Shown here piece by piece: positions 1 to 12,260 of a DNA stretch of 64,000 nucleotides; position 1 is the first letter of the stretch, and every line of letters starts with the position of its first letter. The DNA lies in the NCBI GenBank assembly GCA_903813345.2, contig CAIIXF020000007.1:11723730-11787729 (forward strand). The letters run 5' to 3'. Position numbers and translations under genes: made by a program. The notes under the pieces were generated by a model. That model was not told where the DNA came from and searched no databases. It worked only from the letters and a program-made list of their open reading frames with translations. Origin of the DNA: Owenia fusiformis (Eukaryota; Annelida; Polychaeta; Sabellida; Oweniidae).

Positions 1-94
1 TTTTGAGTGATATTTTGGGGTCCCATATTTTGGTATTCATTAGTTATAAATATTCATATACAAACAACATTTATTGTTTTGATGATTATTCCAG

Positions 95-447
95 GAGAAT
101 GGTCTACAGAATTTGACAGCAGGTTCAACCACAGCATAAACCTCTCAATACCAGAGTTTCAGAACTACTGTCTACAAAGCAGAGCCTTGTGGACAGAGGC
201 CCTAGATTCTCTAAAGGACTACCCTCATAAAATATCTGTAACTTATGAATCCCTGGTGGAAGACATGGACAAGGTTCTCAACTCAATTTTTGAGTTTTCC
301 GGTTATCCAAGGACACGTCGTAAATTTTTCTCATTCATGAAGAAGCAGAACCCTGTTGATATAACAAAGAAGATAGCAAACTATAAAGAAATAGAACTAC
401 CTCTCTATAATATGATAACAAGAAAAATGCATGTGTTACAATTCTAA
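95..447 (+). CDS. sulfotransferase-like protein, last coding exon (partial gene)
   Basis: A 3' terminal exon. A splice acceptor (TTATTCCAG) ends at 94 and the frame stays open to TAA at 445-447. The roughly 117 residues contain ISVTYESLVEDMDKVLNSIF followed by EFSGYP. This resembles the C-terminal part of sulfotransferases, where a Y-E-D-L-like motif precedes a helix and an F-x-G-x-P turn. The family moves sulfate from PAPS to a sugar, steroid or phenol, usually in the Golgi or cytosol. The PAPS-binding P-loop is not in this exon and would lie to the left of the window. The frame is also open from base 7, but the bases before 95 look intronic. The exon is on the strand opposite NSF and probably lies inside a large NSF intron. 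Carbohydrate sulfotransferase is the likeliest subfamily, but this rests on a short motif only. Confidence 0.5.
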
Positions 448-1846
448 TTTTTAGGTTATTTGACATCATGCATAATCTGTATATTATTAAGAGCCATCTG
501 CAGGCATCATTGTTACCAACGACAAACATATGCGATTTCTCATCAGTATTTCGTTAGGGAATCCACAATGTAAAACATGCAATTTTCAGATGCAGCAGAA
601 CTGCAGAAGAGATATTAAGTGTCCTAAGTAATGAGATAACAACGAGCGCTTTGACAGATAAATGGACAAGTGAATGTCAGTATAATGAGAAAGCTACCCA
701 TACGATACCTATGATAAAGCAAGTTATAGCAAATCAAATCAAATGGCAAATGTTACCAATGTCAAGCTCAGAAATGTTCTGAGCTGTCAAATTGAAAATA
801 TGCCCTGAATCTACAGATCTACATGTAATAGTATAATAGCCACATTAACCTCTGAATAGAGTATACACATTTGTGATGTATTGCTAACTGAGCCAACTAT
901 AGCAATCCCAAATGCAGATTTCATAGACTTAATGGGAGTTCAGATGTGAAATGAATATCATTTAACAGGTGGTGGCAATGTTGTGTCATATTGGTTATAC
1001 AGTACATTCTAATTCGATAAAGGCTAGATCAAAGAATTGACTTTAATTTCAAGAGGGTTCATGAAGTAAGCTTCTGTAAAAGGGTATTGGGGAGACAATT
1101 TGATTTTAAGAATCCACAACCAAATTCATCAGTTTACATTCCTCTTGACTGTTTATCACAGACCAGCATTTAGACAAGGCATTAACATGCAAAATGTCAC
1201 AACCTGCCATTTGTAAAAGATAAACACCAAACACCAACCACCGAACATCATCCAGTTGGAGACTATAACAATTATATATCAACATAAACTTTATTTAAAC
1301 AAAAAATACTTATATCTATTAAATATATTGTCACAGGTTTCACTGTAAATATTTTGACATAACCACTCCCATTCTTAGATCCTGAAGAATACAAGGAAGG
1401 TTCACCATGACATGATGATAGATGAATGCATTAAATGATCTGAACAGTATTTTTGAAGAATCAAAATCGTGATTAGAAACCCAATTCAGTATGGTATACA
1501 CCTTTAACATTCAATACATTAATTGCAACTATTTCCATTTGCGGTAAAAATCAATAGGAAATCTATCCACTGCAGAATTTCCCCCTTTGTCTCTTCAAGC
1601 AGATGAGCCGCTATCATTACATAAAACTCAACTAGATCCTGTTAGAAATATTGGATTTGTGATTGCTTCTGAAAACTAAAGCCCCCTAGAGATTTCACAG
1701 CACTCAACATATTTTTGAGCAAATATGAAAATGAGCAAGCAAAATTTCAGATTACCAGAGGCCAAGTATACCAATCCAATAAGATTACCTGAGCCTGGTA
1801 TGCAAAATATTTAAGATAAAGTTTGAGGTATAAAATATGAGATTAC
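448..1846. other. AT-rich noncoding stretch (probable NSF intron 3)
   Basis: No convincing exon was found. At 1170-1275 there is a dispersed repeat rich in CACCAACCACCGAACA; related copies lie near 50396-50500 and 63106-63215. At 1750-1846 there are copies of the NSF exon 3 donor, described separately. Confidence 0.5.
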
Positions 1847-1943
1847 CTGGGGCAGACTGAAGCCTATTGTGCCTGGTACCACTGCAGAATGAGCCTCTAC
1901 GGTGAAGTGGAATGCCCCTGTCCCTGTATGAATCTCGAGGTGC
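1847..1943 (-). CDS. NSF: NSF coding exon 3
   Basis: Ninety-seven bases between acceptor AATTTCAG and donor CCCAG|GTAATC; one base completes the split codon and 32 codons follow, ending in phase 0. The tail SAVVPGTIGFSLPQ matches the conserved N-domain strand of NSF. The next exon should start with the R/K-W-A-G-L segment and was not found in 1-1846. Confidence 0.92.
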
Positions 1944-4900
1944 CTGAAATTATCAAATATATTTATATGAACACTGCTAGAACCGGCAAAATATGTTTTT
2001 ATACAAACATAAACAGGGGATTAACATGACAAAACGCAATCACCTGGTTGCAATTAAAAAAGTGCAAAGATTTGTTACAGATAACAAGTTTGATAAAAAT
2101 GTAATGAAATAGTATTCATACATCAAAATGTTCACTCTAGATCTAGGTGTTCATATAACAGAACACTTGGAAGGCCTGGGACCAGCTTTTTCCAAAAGGT
2201 GTACTACTTTCAGAGTGAATTATGCTAAAAAGGGGAACAACCCAGATTGCATAGAGCTCTCTTCATGTGAATATGAAACTACAGGCTCATCTTAACACAA
2301 AGTTAGCTTCATCTATGAATTCTGGGTATATCTACCTCTTGGGCGAGTATGGTCCCGAGGAAAGGAATAGGAGATGGTTGGGTATAAGTATGAATTAGTG
2401 CCTAGATTTATCAATTATTGAAATGGAGATAATAAACTCTTAATTAAATGTTCGAGGCTCTTATTATTGTGATAAAGCAAACAATGTAAGGAATGCAGTG
2501 GGACATTATACCTCGGTTCTGCATTGATTGATTAAAGGCAGAATCAGATCTATAGGGGTGACAAAATTACAAGCAACTTTTATAATTGACCTACCAATCT
2601 ATTCCTTACAATATCAATACAATATCTCCCAAAAGATTCACAATATGTTATAAATTGGTGAAGTTATTAATGATTCAAAGTGCAAAAATGGGTGGAAAAT
2701 GTTTAAATTCTCCCAAATAATAAGAATGGTAACCATTCTTATAGAAAAATAATACATTATTGTAAAAATCTTTAGTTATCCTTGAATAAAGTATGCACTT
2801 TTGTGATTTTTAGAAAATAGACATGACAAGGAATGACATAAGCCAAAAATAATCTAAAATTGAGACAATTTTTTGTTTAGCCTGCTTGCTATATCTGATT
2901 CTCTCTTTAATACAATTAAATGTGTGATAATATTAGAGCTATGAATGTTTATCATATTTACAATCAGCTCTCTTTAATGCCAGATTTTTTATTCATGACA
3001 ATTGTTTTATTAGAAAACATTTGGAGAGTTTCTACTGTCTCATTCTTATACTAAAACAGATACACTAATTTTTAAGACCATTATCGCATTCTTAAGTCTT
3101 TTCCATGATTTTGGGTAAATCATAATTTTGTGTAATATGGACCACCCTATGCAGACAGAGCCTGTGGGAAATATTGGGTGCGGCGCAAATGAGCGGAGGG
3201 TGCGGAGCTAACGGTCATTTTTGAATTTAAAATTGGGATATTTCTGAAACTAAGCCGTTTTGGGACTTCAAATATACCAAGATATGTGTATTTGACACCA
3301 AATATCAATAAAATTGTGAAAATAGTAGTGCAATTCATTTTAAAGCGACGCAGTATGCCTTAAACATTTCCCAGACCTATATATTTTGAGACTATCCTTT
3401 TAATACTGCGTCCCCAGCATTCATAAAAAATGGTGTTCAAGATACACTACCCATGCAAATTATTTTTGCATCTTGGAAGCCAGGCAGTATCTGTGTGATT
3501 TTATAAAAATTCGGAAATGTTCTTCAGATATGAGCCCCTCTAAATATTGGGTGCGGAGCTACGTTTATGGAGCTGCTCCGCACCCAATATTTAGAGGGGG
3601 CTCGCCCTTAAGAAAAAAGCCATGGTAACCATGGTATTCCATGGTGCGTCCATGGTAATCCATGGTGCGTCCATGGTAATCCATGGTTTTCCATGGAAAT
3701 TCATGGTTTTTCATGGTATTTTCCATGGAAATTCATGGATACCCATGGTAATCTTCCATGGATATTTACCATGATTTTCTGTGGTAATTAGTGGTATGGT
3801 AATTGTTTTTTTCATGGACATGCCATGTTTTTACCATGACACTTGAGTTGTAAAATCAACAATTTTGGCATGTTTTGTTTTTACCAAAATCTTCAAAATT
3901 GAATCAATATTTTAACGAATGAATCCAAGCTGGATTGAGACTAATCATAGAGAGAAGAATCTGACGCCCCTCCCCCACAAATTTTTTGAGAAAGTCAACC
4001 TTCTTGACAAAAGCTGGTTTCAGGCCTGAAATACAACCATGTTTTTACAATCTGAATATATGTTTGTACATTCTGTACATAGTGTCATATGACAAAGAAA
4101 TTTTTACTTAATATTTTTTTAATTGATGATTTGACCCCACAATTACAAGTAATAATTTGTTTGCTGGGATTTGCTTTCATTTAACTTTGGCACTGATGTA
4201 AAAAAAGACAAAATAAGTGATAAAATCAGATCACTGGATTTCCTTATTGTAGACTGAATAAACATTTTTATTTGGAGTAAATCCTATTTGGTTTTATTTG
4301 ATCAACAATGAGTTTTTGACTTGCACTGTCTACACTCACCGACAATAATAATTACTGAAGAGGGAGCATTAGAAAGAGTAAGATTATCATATATAATAAC
4401 AATTAAGATCAGAATATTTAAGAATTATGCAAATGAACTATTTTAATCTGTTGCAAAGAGATTAATTTTTTAACATTAATTTGAGAGATAATATTCTTAT
4501 AAAGGTTGAATGGGACTTAATTTGGAGAAGTTCATTTAGAAACAAAATGTTTTATTCTTTTTTCTGCATCCAAAAGACCAAACAAATAGCCCATGGAAAA
4601 CCATGGACTTTCAAAAGATCAAAAGAATAACCATGGAAAACCATGGCTTTTGATTGCACTTTCCGAAACATCAAAGAAATAATCATGGAAAAGCATGGCT
4701 TTCGATTGCAATCAACCGACTTCCATGGCTTTTGATTACAGTTTCCTCAACTTCAAAGAAAGAAACCATGGTTTTTGATTGTATTCTCAAATGTACGAAA
4801 TGTAATTTAAAAAAAATTATTTATTAAATTATTTCATATTGATTTTTAAAACTGAAAATTAAAGAAAGTATTGAAATAAAAACAGAGCTTGGGCTAGTTT

Positions 4901-7900
4901 GACTTAATCTTTTTCAAAGGAAAGAAGTGTTTGGCCTAAAAAATAAGCCATCTCTATCTAGTCTTGATCTACACAAAAGCCCTTTGCACAATTGTTTTTG
5001 AAATCTTGTGGCCTACTCTGTGCTGCATTAACTGCACTATCATATTTCTATATAAAAAATTATATAATTTTCACATATTTTCTAATTTGTAAGGAAGCTG
5101 AGTTTAACATTCAATGAACGTTCTTGCTAAACCTAAAAAATGAATGTCCACCCTTTTTTCTCTATGATAAGTCTCAGTCCAACTGGGATATATCATCAAA
5201 ACATTAATTTTTGAGATTTTGGTAAATACAAATCCTACCATAATTGTTGATTTTACATCTCCATGTGACATGGTAAAAGCCGCCCATGACACATCCATTA
5301 AAAACCAATTATCAAACCACCAATTACCACGGAAAATCATGGTAAATATCCATGGAAGATTACCATGGGCGTCCATGAATTTCCATGGAAAATAACATGG
5401 AAAACCATGAATTTCCATGGAAAACCATGGATTACCATGGACGCACCATGGAATACCATGGTTACCATGGCTTTTTTCTTAAGGGCATGATATCTGAAAA
5501 AATTTCCAAATTTTTATAAAATCACACAGATACTGCCTGGCTTCCAAGATGCAAAAATAATTTGTATAGATAGTGCACCTTGAACACCATTTTTTATGAA
5601 TGCTGGGGACTCAGTATTAAAAGGATAATTTCAAAATATATAGGTCTGGGAAAGGTTTAAGGCACACTGCGTCGCTATAGAATGAATTGCGCTACTATTT
5701 TCACAATTGTATTGATATTTGGTGTCAAATACACATATCTTGGTATATTTGAAGTCCCAAATCGGCTTAGTTTCAGAAATATCCCAAATTTAAATTCAAA
5801 AATAACCGTTAGCTCCGCACCCTCCGCTCATTTGCTCCGCACCCAATATTTCCCACAGGCTCTGTCTGCATAGGGTGTGGACACACTGACAAGATCCATC
5901 GAGCCATTATGTAAACATATGATGGGAATATGATGAAAGAAAAGAGTTTGGTTGCTATAGAAACTGCCTATCGCTATGCAACTGGGATTTCTCAAGATGT
6001 CAGATTTCCCTGAAGTCTAATTTACCAATTTTATGACCTAAACTTTATAATGGTAACAGATCACCTTACTAATACATACAAAGTATTGCTTTTTGAAGAC
6101 AATCGTGGTTTTTGAAACCCTGCATTTAATTCACCTTTTTAAAACAAAAAGTGAATCATTTTCAATCGAAGAAATAAATTAGGCTCTAACAGTAAGAGTA
6201 CTTATGTACCTCATTAGATCATGTTTAATAATGTATATAATTACCTACCACATATACATTATCTTGTAATAACCAATGTTTCTAATTACACGCTCAAACA
6301 ACTCAACTCCTTCCACACTCTTTAGGAAATTCTTTGATGTAACAAATCAGACAAGGCGGCATCACATCACATTTTCTGTGAAATACAGGGTGGTCCACTA
6401 TAGACACTTTTTGAAACTTAATAACTTAATAATATTTTTCTGTGATTAGTATCTTCTAACTACTCTATGAACTGTTGAAATGGCACAAAATCCTCAAATT
6501 TCTCTTCTTCCTGCAAGACTTGTTTTGTTCATATCATGTTATAATTTTTTTCCTTTTCTCGATTTGATAAGCTTGGCATCTTGTCTCATTGAAATGACCT
6601 TTACAACTGACTAATTTCATACCCTTAGATTATTGATTTGTTCATTCTAAAAATAGAGTTGGTATCTATGTAAGTGTGGTATTTTTTGCATGTTTATTCA
6701 AACATGCTCATTTTCAACAGAGTGATTACAAATTGATTGTTTTTCAAATCTTAGATGGTTTGAACAGATATAAATGCTTAACAACAAATTGAGAGTATAT
6801 CAAAAAGTGTCCCATCTATAGTGGACCACCCCATAGTTGCCATAATTTCAAATTCAAACTTTTTAAAAGGCCACAACTATGAGATAAAGGCTATATTTGA
6901 GATTTCCACAACTAAAATCACTATTATAATCAGAGGGTATATGTAACAAATCAAAATGGGGAATAAAGGGTATTTTCTTTTATATATTTGACATGTAAGA
7001 ATGTAATCCTGCTGATGTATTGATCCAACGATTTCCTGAATGTATCCAACAATATGAATCAATTTTCTATCAAAGCTTCGGCCAGTCTTGTAATTTTAAA
7101 AATCAATTTGTAGTTTGTAAGTCATTGCTGGGGTGTAAGTTACCATCTACTGTTTATTTGAGCTTAATATATCAATATGATTGAAGGTGCAACATCTCTG
7201 CTCGACATAAATTGGTATCACAAATAAGATTCAAATCTCCTTAGCTTACTCGTTGGAATAAAAACAGGCAAAAATGGCACATTGTGCACAATATGGGGAA
7301 GGCCCATCATTTCAATGTTTCACTATGTAATGTGAAGATTTCCAAAGTTAGATATTTTAGTTGTATACACCAGTCATTAGAGAGCTCATTATTTAACATA
7401 TAGCGTGGCTATCATAATAAATAAAAAAAATACAGAAAAGTGAATATTCATTTGTTATTTGTTAAATCGATTGAGAATATTTATTCAATTGAGGGACTAC
7501 ATTATAAAGTTTTATTGTCAGTAACATGGTAAGTTATTGTCAGTTATTAACCTATTTGTGGAGCCAACTGTAGCAATCTCCTAATGAATGGCTCCAGTAG
7601 TAAGTGTTGAAAAATCAATGCTCTGTAATTTTCTTATACCACATATATATCCTTGCACAAGTATTGATTTACCAAACCCTGAGGAATTCACTTATTTCAT
7701 GGTATCTCTAAACAATAGAAAAAGCCCTCATGAAATAGAATTCTTGAAAATGGTTGGACTAGTTATGCTTAATGCCAGACTTCACATTTCTACTACATGC
7801 ATAGGAAATCCAAGGCAAAGTAGATTTAACTATAATTAATTGTCACTGAAATCAGATTCCAAGATTACTGTATTACAATTGTATTCCTATATAGAGCACC

Positions 7901-10900
7901 AACAATGGCGAAATAGAAAATCGTCAGTTACAATCAGGGGTTTCATTAGCAGCAGGCAATTTTCATCAGCTGTTTTCACAAAATCGCCTGCTATTTTTAG
8001 GGACTTTCAACTTTTCCATGTTAAATTTATGATTTCCATTAATTTTGCCTGCTGTTTTCATTTATTTAGCCTGTTGTTAGAACTTCTAGTGAAATCCCTT
8101 GTAACAATAGAAGAGGGGAACTTTATCCACATGTAAAACCTCTTGAGGATCATCTTTATATGTAGAAGGGTTCACATATGAATTTCGGGGTATCTCCTCC
8201 TCTGGACATTTGCTAGGATTTAGTTTCAAGATATACATAAAAAAATGTATATCAACCTTTATGTTAAAGCCCCCTCACTAACATACACAAAGTTCTACCT
8301 GATGCATGGAAATAATAGACAGAATTCATCATAAAACTCACATGGGAGAAAATATGAATTAAACAGGAAAATATGCAATCACTGTAATGGATGATAATGG
8401 AAATATGATTGATTTTTCCATCACTTTGATGATATTCAGTGCTATAAATGATATTCACACCTATACAGACCTCTTCAGGGAAGCAATATCATATCCATAT
8501 TAAATCTAGCTGTTAGCATCTCATAAGATAAATCATATCTACCTCTGGTCTCTCTGGGCTCATAAAAAGTACTTATGCTCCTCAGGATATACCTGGTATC
8601 TATCCTCCCATAATACTAGAAAAACAGCAACTTCACGGAGTAGCAAATCCCACCGAACGGCAGTTGAGCTACCAAAGATTACGAAAATGAAAATGAAAAA
8701 TGGCAGCCATTCTGAAGATCAGCCGCCATCTTAAAAAAATTTTCTCGAACAGAGCTACTGTGTTTCTAAGCATCAGCATATAAAATTTGAACCAAATCTG
8801 TTCACTGGTATTTGAGTTATCAAAGACTACATTTTTTAAGAAAAATGGCGTCCATTTTGAAATTCAGCCGCCATCTTGAAAATTCTTTCTCGAACAGATC
8901 TCCTTTGTCCCTAGGCATCATCATATAAAATTTGAGCCAAATCCGTTCACTGGTATTCGAGTTATCAAAGATTACCTTTTTATACGAAAAATGGCCGCCA
9001 TTTTGAATATCAAGCCGCCATCTTGAAAATTCTTTCTTGAACAGATCTATTGTGTCCCTAGGCATTATCATATAAAATTTGAGCCAAATCCGTTTACTGG
9101 TATTTGATTTATCAAAGATTACGTTTTTTTACAAAAAATGGCCGCCATTTTGACAATCAGTGGCCATCTTGAAAATCCCATCTTGAGCGAAGCTCCTTTG
9201 TCCCTAGGCATCATCATATAAAATTTGAACCAAATCCGTTCCCTGGTATTTGAGTTACCAGAGATTACGTTTTTTTACGTAAAATGGCTGCCATTTTGAA
9301 ATTCAGCGGCCATCTTGAAAATTGTAACTCGAACAGATCTACTGTGTCCCTTGGCATCATCATATACAATTTGAACCAAATCCGTTCACTGGTACTTGAG
9401 CCGCCATTTTGAAATCTAGCCGCCATAATTATTATTAGATTACATTTTTTACGAAAAATGGCGGCCATTTTGAATTCAGTGGCCATATTGAAAATTCCTT
9501 CTCGAGCAGAGGTCCTACACCCATAAGGCATAAGCCTATAAAATTTGAATCAAATCCGTGAAACAGTATTTGAGTTATCGCCCGGACAAACAGACGACGG
9601 ACGGACAGACAAACAGACGAATGGACGGCTTTCCTATATCCCTCTCGAACTTCGTTCGGTGAGATAATTACTGTTGCTAATGTATTTTGAAAATGAGTCT
9701 TTTATGAGTGAATGATCAAAAACTACATATAGATTATACCATTAATGGGCAAGAGGAATTATAGTTTCTAGTGGGGATAATTTTTGAATTAACTTTAATG
9801 GACAAGTACATGTATTTCTAATAATAATGGCATAGATTTACAAAATCTTCATCCATCACCTAAACAATTTTTTTTTCGATATTTATAACTTTATCATGAC
9901 ATACTATGATATATACTGTGATAGTGTAGCGTGCATGAACTATTTTATTACTGTAATTTCCAAGTAATCAATAATACTGACCAAGAAAATCCAGATTTCC
10001 AATAAGTAATTTAATCGGGGATAATACAAGTTAGAGTCAGGAGTTCAAGAAATAACAGATAAATTGCTTAGTTAGCAGTTAGTATTTAAATAATAGGTTT
10101 CTCAGGATATACACTTTTACTTATATTTACCTCAAATAATGTTCCTTAACTCAATATGTAAATAAATATAGCAGAAAAAAAGTTTACCATATTCCTATCA
10201 GATCTTTATATTACTGTTCTAGTTGGTTAAGGGGTCGGGTCAACACATTGTTCTCCATCAAAAAAATGTAATTAATTATATTAGGGGGAGGGGGTAAAAC
10301 ACTATGTAATAAGGTGACAGACATCGATTTTCAGTTTCCCAGGGTTTCGTCCTTTGCAATTTCTGCATTCACTTTTCGTTCATTGTACTAAATACATCCT
10401 GGCATTTTCACAATGGTGTCGCCAATTAAAAAGCCAAATGTCTAACTTAATCTGTTTGGAAACGTTCTTGTAACAACATTTGCATTCATAAAGCTGTCAT
10501 AAACATTCTAACTTCGAAAAATGTGTAGACACTTTGACGAGGTCGGATGGTGATAGAAAATCGTTAAACAAAGCAAATCATAAGTGGAAATTTTATAAAG
10601 AAAGGTTCCATCAACATTTTGACTTTCATTAGAAGGGGGAGCGGGGTGGGGGGGGGTTCAAGACCTAAGTAATTAATTACATTTTTTTGACAGACATCAA
10701 TATTTTGACCTGGCCCCTAAATAATAAAATAATATTTGTCAAAAATGCACTGATATTTACAGTGAGTATTATGGTTCTAAATATATTGTGGCCACTCACT
10801 TTACAAGACTAATGTTGAATAAATTTCAGAGAAATTTATCATTTCATAGTCTAGAACAAGAGTCATTTTTCAAGGCACTAGTTTTCGACATAAAAATTAC

Positions 10901-12246
10901 ACTTCAGAAGTGTAACTTACAACAAAGTGATCCATAGTTTGAAACATTATTCATACCTGGTTTGTTGCGGGTCATAGTCTCTCTCATTGACTATTGCACG
11001 GTTGGTCAACGAGAGGTCATCTGTTGGACATCGCTGAACTCTCATTTGCTGCAAATAAAATCAAACAAATATTCTGAAGATTATCTGATATGCTATGTTG
11101 ATTGAAAGCCCATGGTTGAGTCAATAGCAATGATCAGCGCGTGGTGTGTTGATCAAATTTGAAGAGATGTAAAAGGTGTTTTTTAAACGAAAGCGTTAAA
11201 TGCCGAAAATTAAAAATGAAGATGAGCGATGGAGGTCTTTAAAAGCATTTTAATGCTCTTTTCTTCTTCTATCATCATGGTCATATTTTCATTGGTTATG
11301 GGGGGGGGGGGGGGTGATTGCACCATTGAACCCCCTCCTGGCTACGCCTATGACATTGTAAGACGATTTGAAAAACATGACAAATCAATCTTACTCTATT
11401 TTCAATAGTTCGTATGTTGGTACATGAATTGTTCTGAGTTTTGATTATGATTTAAATCTGTAAATAGCTATCGTTATTTTAGCAGAGAGGTGTTAATTGT
11501 GAAACGTCCACTGAAGTGTAAATTGTTACGTCTTACAATGTCAGAGGCGTAGCCAGGAGGGGGTTCGATGGTGCGATTGCACCCCCCCCCATAACCAATA
11601 AAAATATAACCATGATGATAGAGGAAGAAAAGAGCCTTTAAATGGTTTTTATTTGAAGCTTCTAGCTCAATTTTGAAGGAAGTTACATACATTTTTGTGA
11701 ATTCAAAACAAATCTTACACGTTTTCTAATGATCTTATAATGTTATATATTCGTATTTTTCATTTTTTGGGTACCCGGTTTTTCTACCGGGTACCAAGTT
11801 TGAACCCAGCATGGAGGATTTACTACCCGGTACCCTGTTTTTTCTACAAACCCACTGCTCTTGTTATAAAAACAGGACCACTAAATTATAAACCTGGGTG
11901 AAGTAGAAGTTCTCTAGGCTAGTAGACAATGAAAGATATCTTTCTTTACTACCATAATACTATTTTTCCCTACCTTTGCACACAGGAACCTTTGCACTAA
12001 ATCGAAACTGAAAAGGGTAATTTTACGAATCTTCTACCTAGGCCTATCAGAAAAAAATCAATGAAAATTTTGTACTTCAACACAAATTATCTCTGAAAGT
12101 AGTACAAGAAAATAAATGATCTTGCTTTACAATATACATCAGACATTCATGCTAAGGCTGTGTCAAATATAATGCTGATTACAAACTTACTTTATCCGTA
12201 TTTTAGACTAATAGAGGAGAGAAATTTTACTTACCCGCGAAGCCAT
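1847..12246 (-). CDS. NSF: NSF, N-ethylmaleimide-sensitive factor (vesicle-fusing ATPase), first three coding exons
   Basis: NSF is the hexameric AAA ATPase that, with SNAP adaptors, takes apart SNARE complexes after membrane fusion in the cytosol. Three minus-strand exons join in frame: 12246-12235 (MASR), 11048-10957 and 1943-1847. The 67 residues read as the NSF N domain: RCPTDDLSLTNRAIVNERDY and then SAVVPGTIGFSLPQ. The mammalian protein has RCPTDELSLTN and SVVPGSIAFSLPQ at the same places. The N domain binds alpha-SNAP. The two AAA modules (D1, D2) are not in the window and should lie to the left. Intron 1 is 1.2 kb and intron 2 is 9 kb, filled with repeats. The start codon sits in AAAATGG just before a GTAAGT donor. 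The gene's upstream region is broken by two LTR retrotransposons 123 bp from the ATG. Identity is very likely; it is partial only because of the window edge. Confidence 0.93.
1944..3142. other. NSF intron 2, AT-rich part without recognised features
   Basis: Noncoding and AT-rich. I see no exon, tandem array or transposon end here. Confidence 0.5.
3143..5877. mobile_element. 2.7-kb foldback transposon with long terminal inverted repeats
   Basis: The element begins CACCCTATGCAGACAGAG and ends with its reverse complement. The arms run about 3143-3965 and 5145-5877 and match at most positions. Both sides carry the 5-bp target duplication TGGAC (3138-3142 and 5878-5882). The arms hold about eleven CCATGG palindromes spaced by short AT tracts. 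The AT-rich loop (about 3970-5140) holds more CCATGG sites and no transposase frame. It is therefore a non-autonomous foldback-type element. It lies in NSF intron 2. Confidence 0.8.
3535..3605. repeat. near-perfect hairpin present only in the left foldback arm
   Basis: CCTCTAAATATTGGGTGCGG pairs with its exact complement across a short loop. It has no counterpart in the right arm. Part of it (AATATTGGGTGCGG) also occurs near both ends of the whole element. Confidence 0.7.
5878..6385. other. NSF intron 2, AT-rich, nothing recognised
   Basis: AT-rich noncoding sequence between two transposons. No exon or repeat was seen. Confidence 0.5.
6386..6833. mobile_element. MITE with mariner-like ends
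   Basis: The ends are inverted: the left begins CAGGGTGGTCCACTATAGA, the right ends TCTATAGTGGACCACCCCA. TA dinucleotides flank both sides (6384-6385 and 6834-6835). The 448-bp interior is AT-rich and noncoding. TA duplication and a CAGGGTG-type terminus fit Tc1/mariner-derived MITEs. Confidence 0.65.
6834..8619. other. NSF intron 2, no recognised feature
   Basis: Two adjacent open frames (7588-7839 and 7840-8136) occur here, but their composition is AT-biased and I recognise no domain in them. I see no splice-flanked exon. Confidence 0.45.
8620..9672 (+). mobile_element. pearl/Helentron-like element, copy A
   Basis: The 5' end has ACAGCAAC and then AGCAAATCCCACCGAAC. About six tandem units of roughly 165 bp follow, each with AAAATGGCGGCCATTTTGAA, a CATCATATAAAATTTGA block and ATTTGAGTTATCAAAGATTA. 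A GACGGACGGACAGAC tract (9592-9622) comes next, and the element ends CTCGAACTTCGTTCGGTGAG. ATCCCACCGAAC at the start is a near inverse of GTTCGGTGAGAT at the end. This layout of core tandem repeats, an ACGG-type microsatellite and subterminal inverted repeats fits the bivalve pearl and Helentron-associated (HINE/DINE-like) elements. It lies in NSF intron 2. Confidence 0.6.
9673..10226. other. NSF intron 2, AT-rich, nothing recognised
   Basis: AT-rich noncoding sequence. No exon, array or transposon end was seen. Confidence 0.5.
10229..10719. mobile_element. MITE with imperfect inverted ends
   Basis: The left end reads AAGGGGTCGGGTCAACA and, after a gap, AAAAAAATGTAATTAATTA. The right end is the inverse: TAATTAATTACATTTTTTTG, then GACCTGGCCCCT. 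The roughly 490-bp element holds no convincing frame. A TA or TAA target is plausible but not certain. Confidence 0.55.
10957..11048 (-). CDS. NSF: NSF coding exon 2
   Basis: Ninety-two bases between acceptor TTTGCAG and donor CCAG|GTATGA; enters in phase 0 and leaves in phase 2. It encodes the first part of the N domain, including RCPTDDLSLTNRAIVNERDY. The match to vertebrate NSF (RCPTDELSLTN..VVNEKD) is nearly residue for residue. Confidence 0.93.
11218..11690. repeat. inverted repeat with G-tract, part of a dispersed family
   Basis: The segment 11218-11360 (CATCATGGTCATATTTTCAT, a long G run, then CCCCCTCCTGGCTACGCC) is repeated in inverted form at 11519-11690. It lies in NSF intron 1. 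Confidence 0.65.
11690..11870. repeat. dispersed repeat, inverted relative to the copy at 37905-38110
   Basis: It contains GGTACCAAGTTTGAACCCAG and TACTACCCGGTACCCTG. The reverse complement occurs near 37905-38110, including the adjoining TTACATACATTTTTGTGAAT block. The two copies are about 26 kb apart, on either side of the LTR block. Confidence 0.7.
12235..12246 (-). CDS. NSF: NSF coding exon 1 (MASR)
   Basis: Twelve coding bases, ATG GCT TCG CGG, end in phase 0 at a strong donor (CGG|GTAAGT). The exon must extend upstream as 5' UTR. A longer upstream open frame begins at an ATG near 12348, but it runs in another frame and has no family similarity. Confidence 0.85.
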
Positions 12247-12260
12247 TTTGGAAAGGGAAG

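Noticed and set aside
3128-3150. Link between the foldback left flank (GGACCACCC) and the ends of the MITE at 6386-6833
   Set aside because: The shared stretch is only nine bases and is explained in part by the TGGAC target duplication.
7588-8136. Two adjacent open frames in NSF intron 2
   Set aside because: AT-biased composition, no domain, no splice signals, and the second lacks an ATG near its start.
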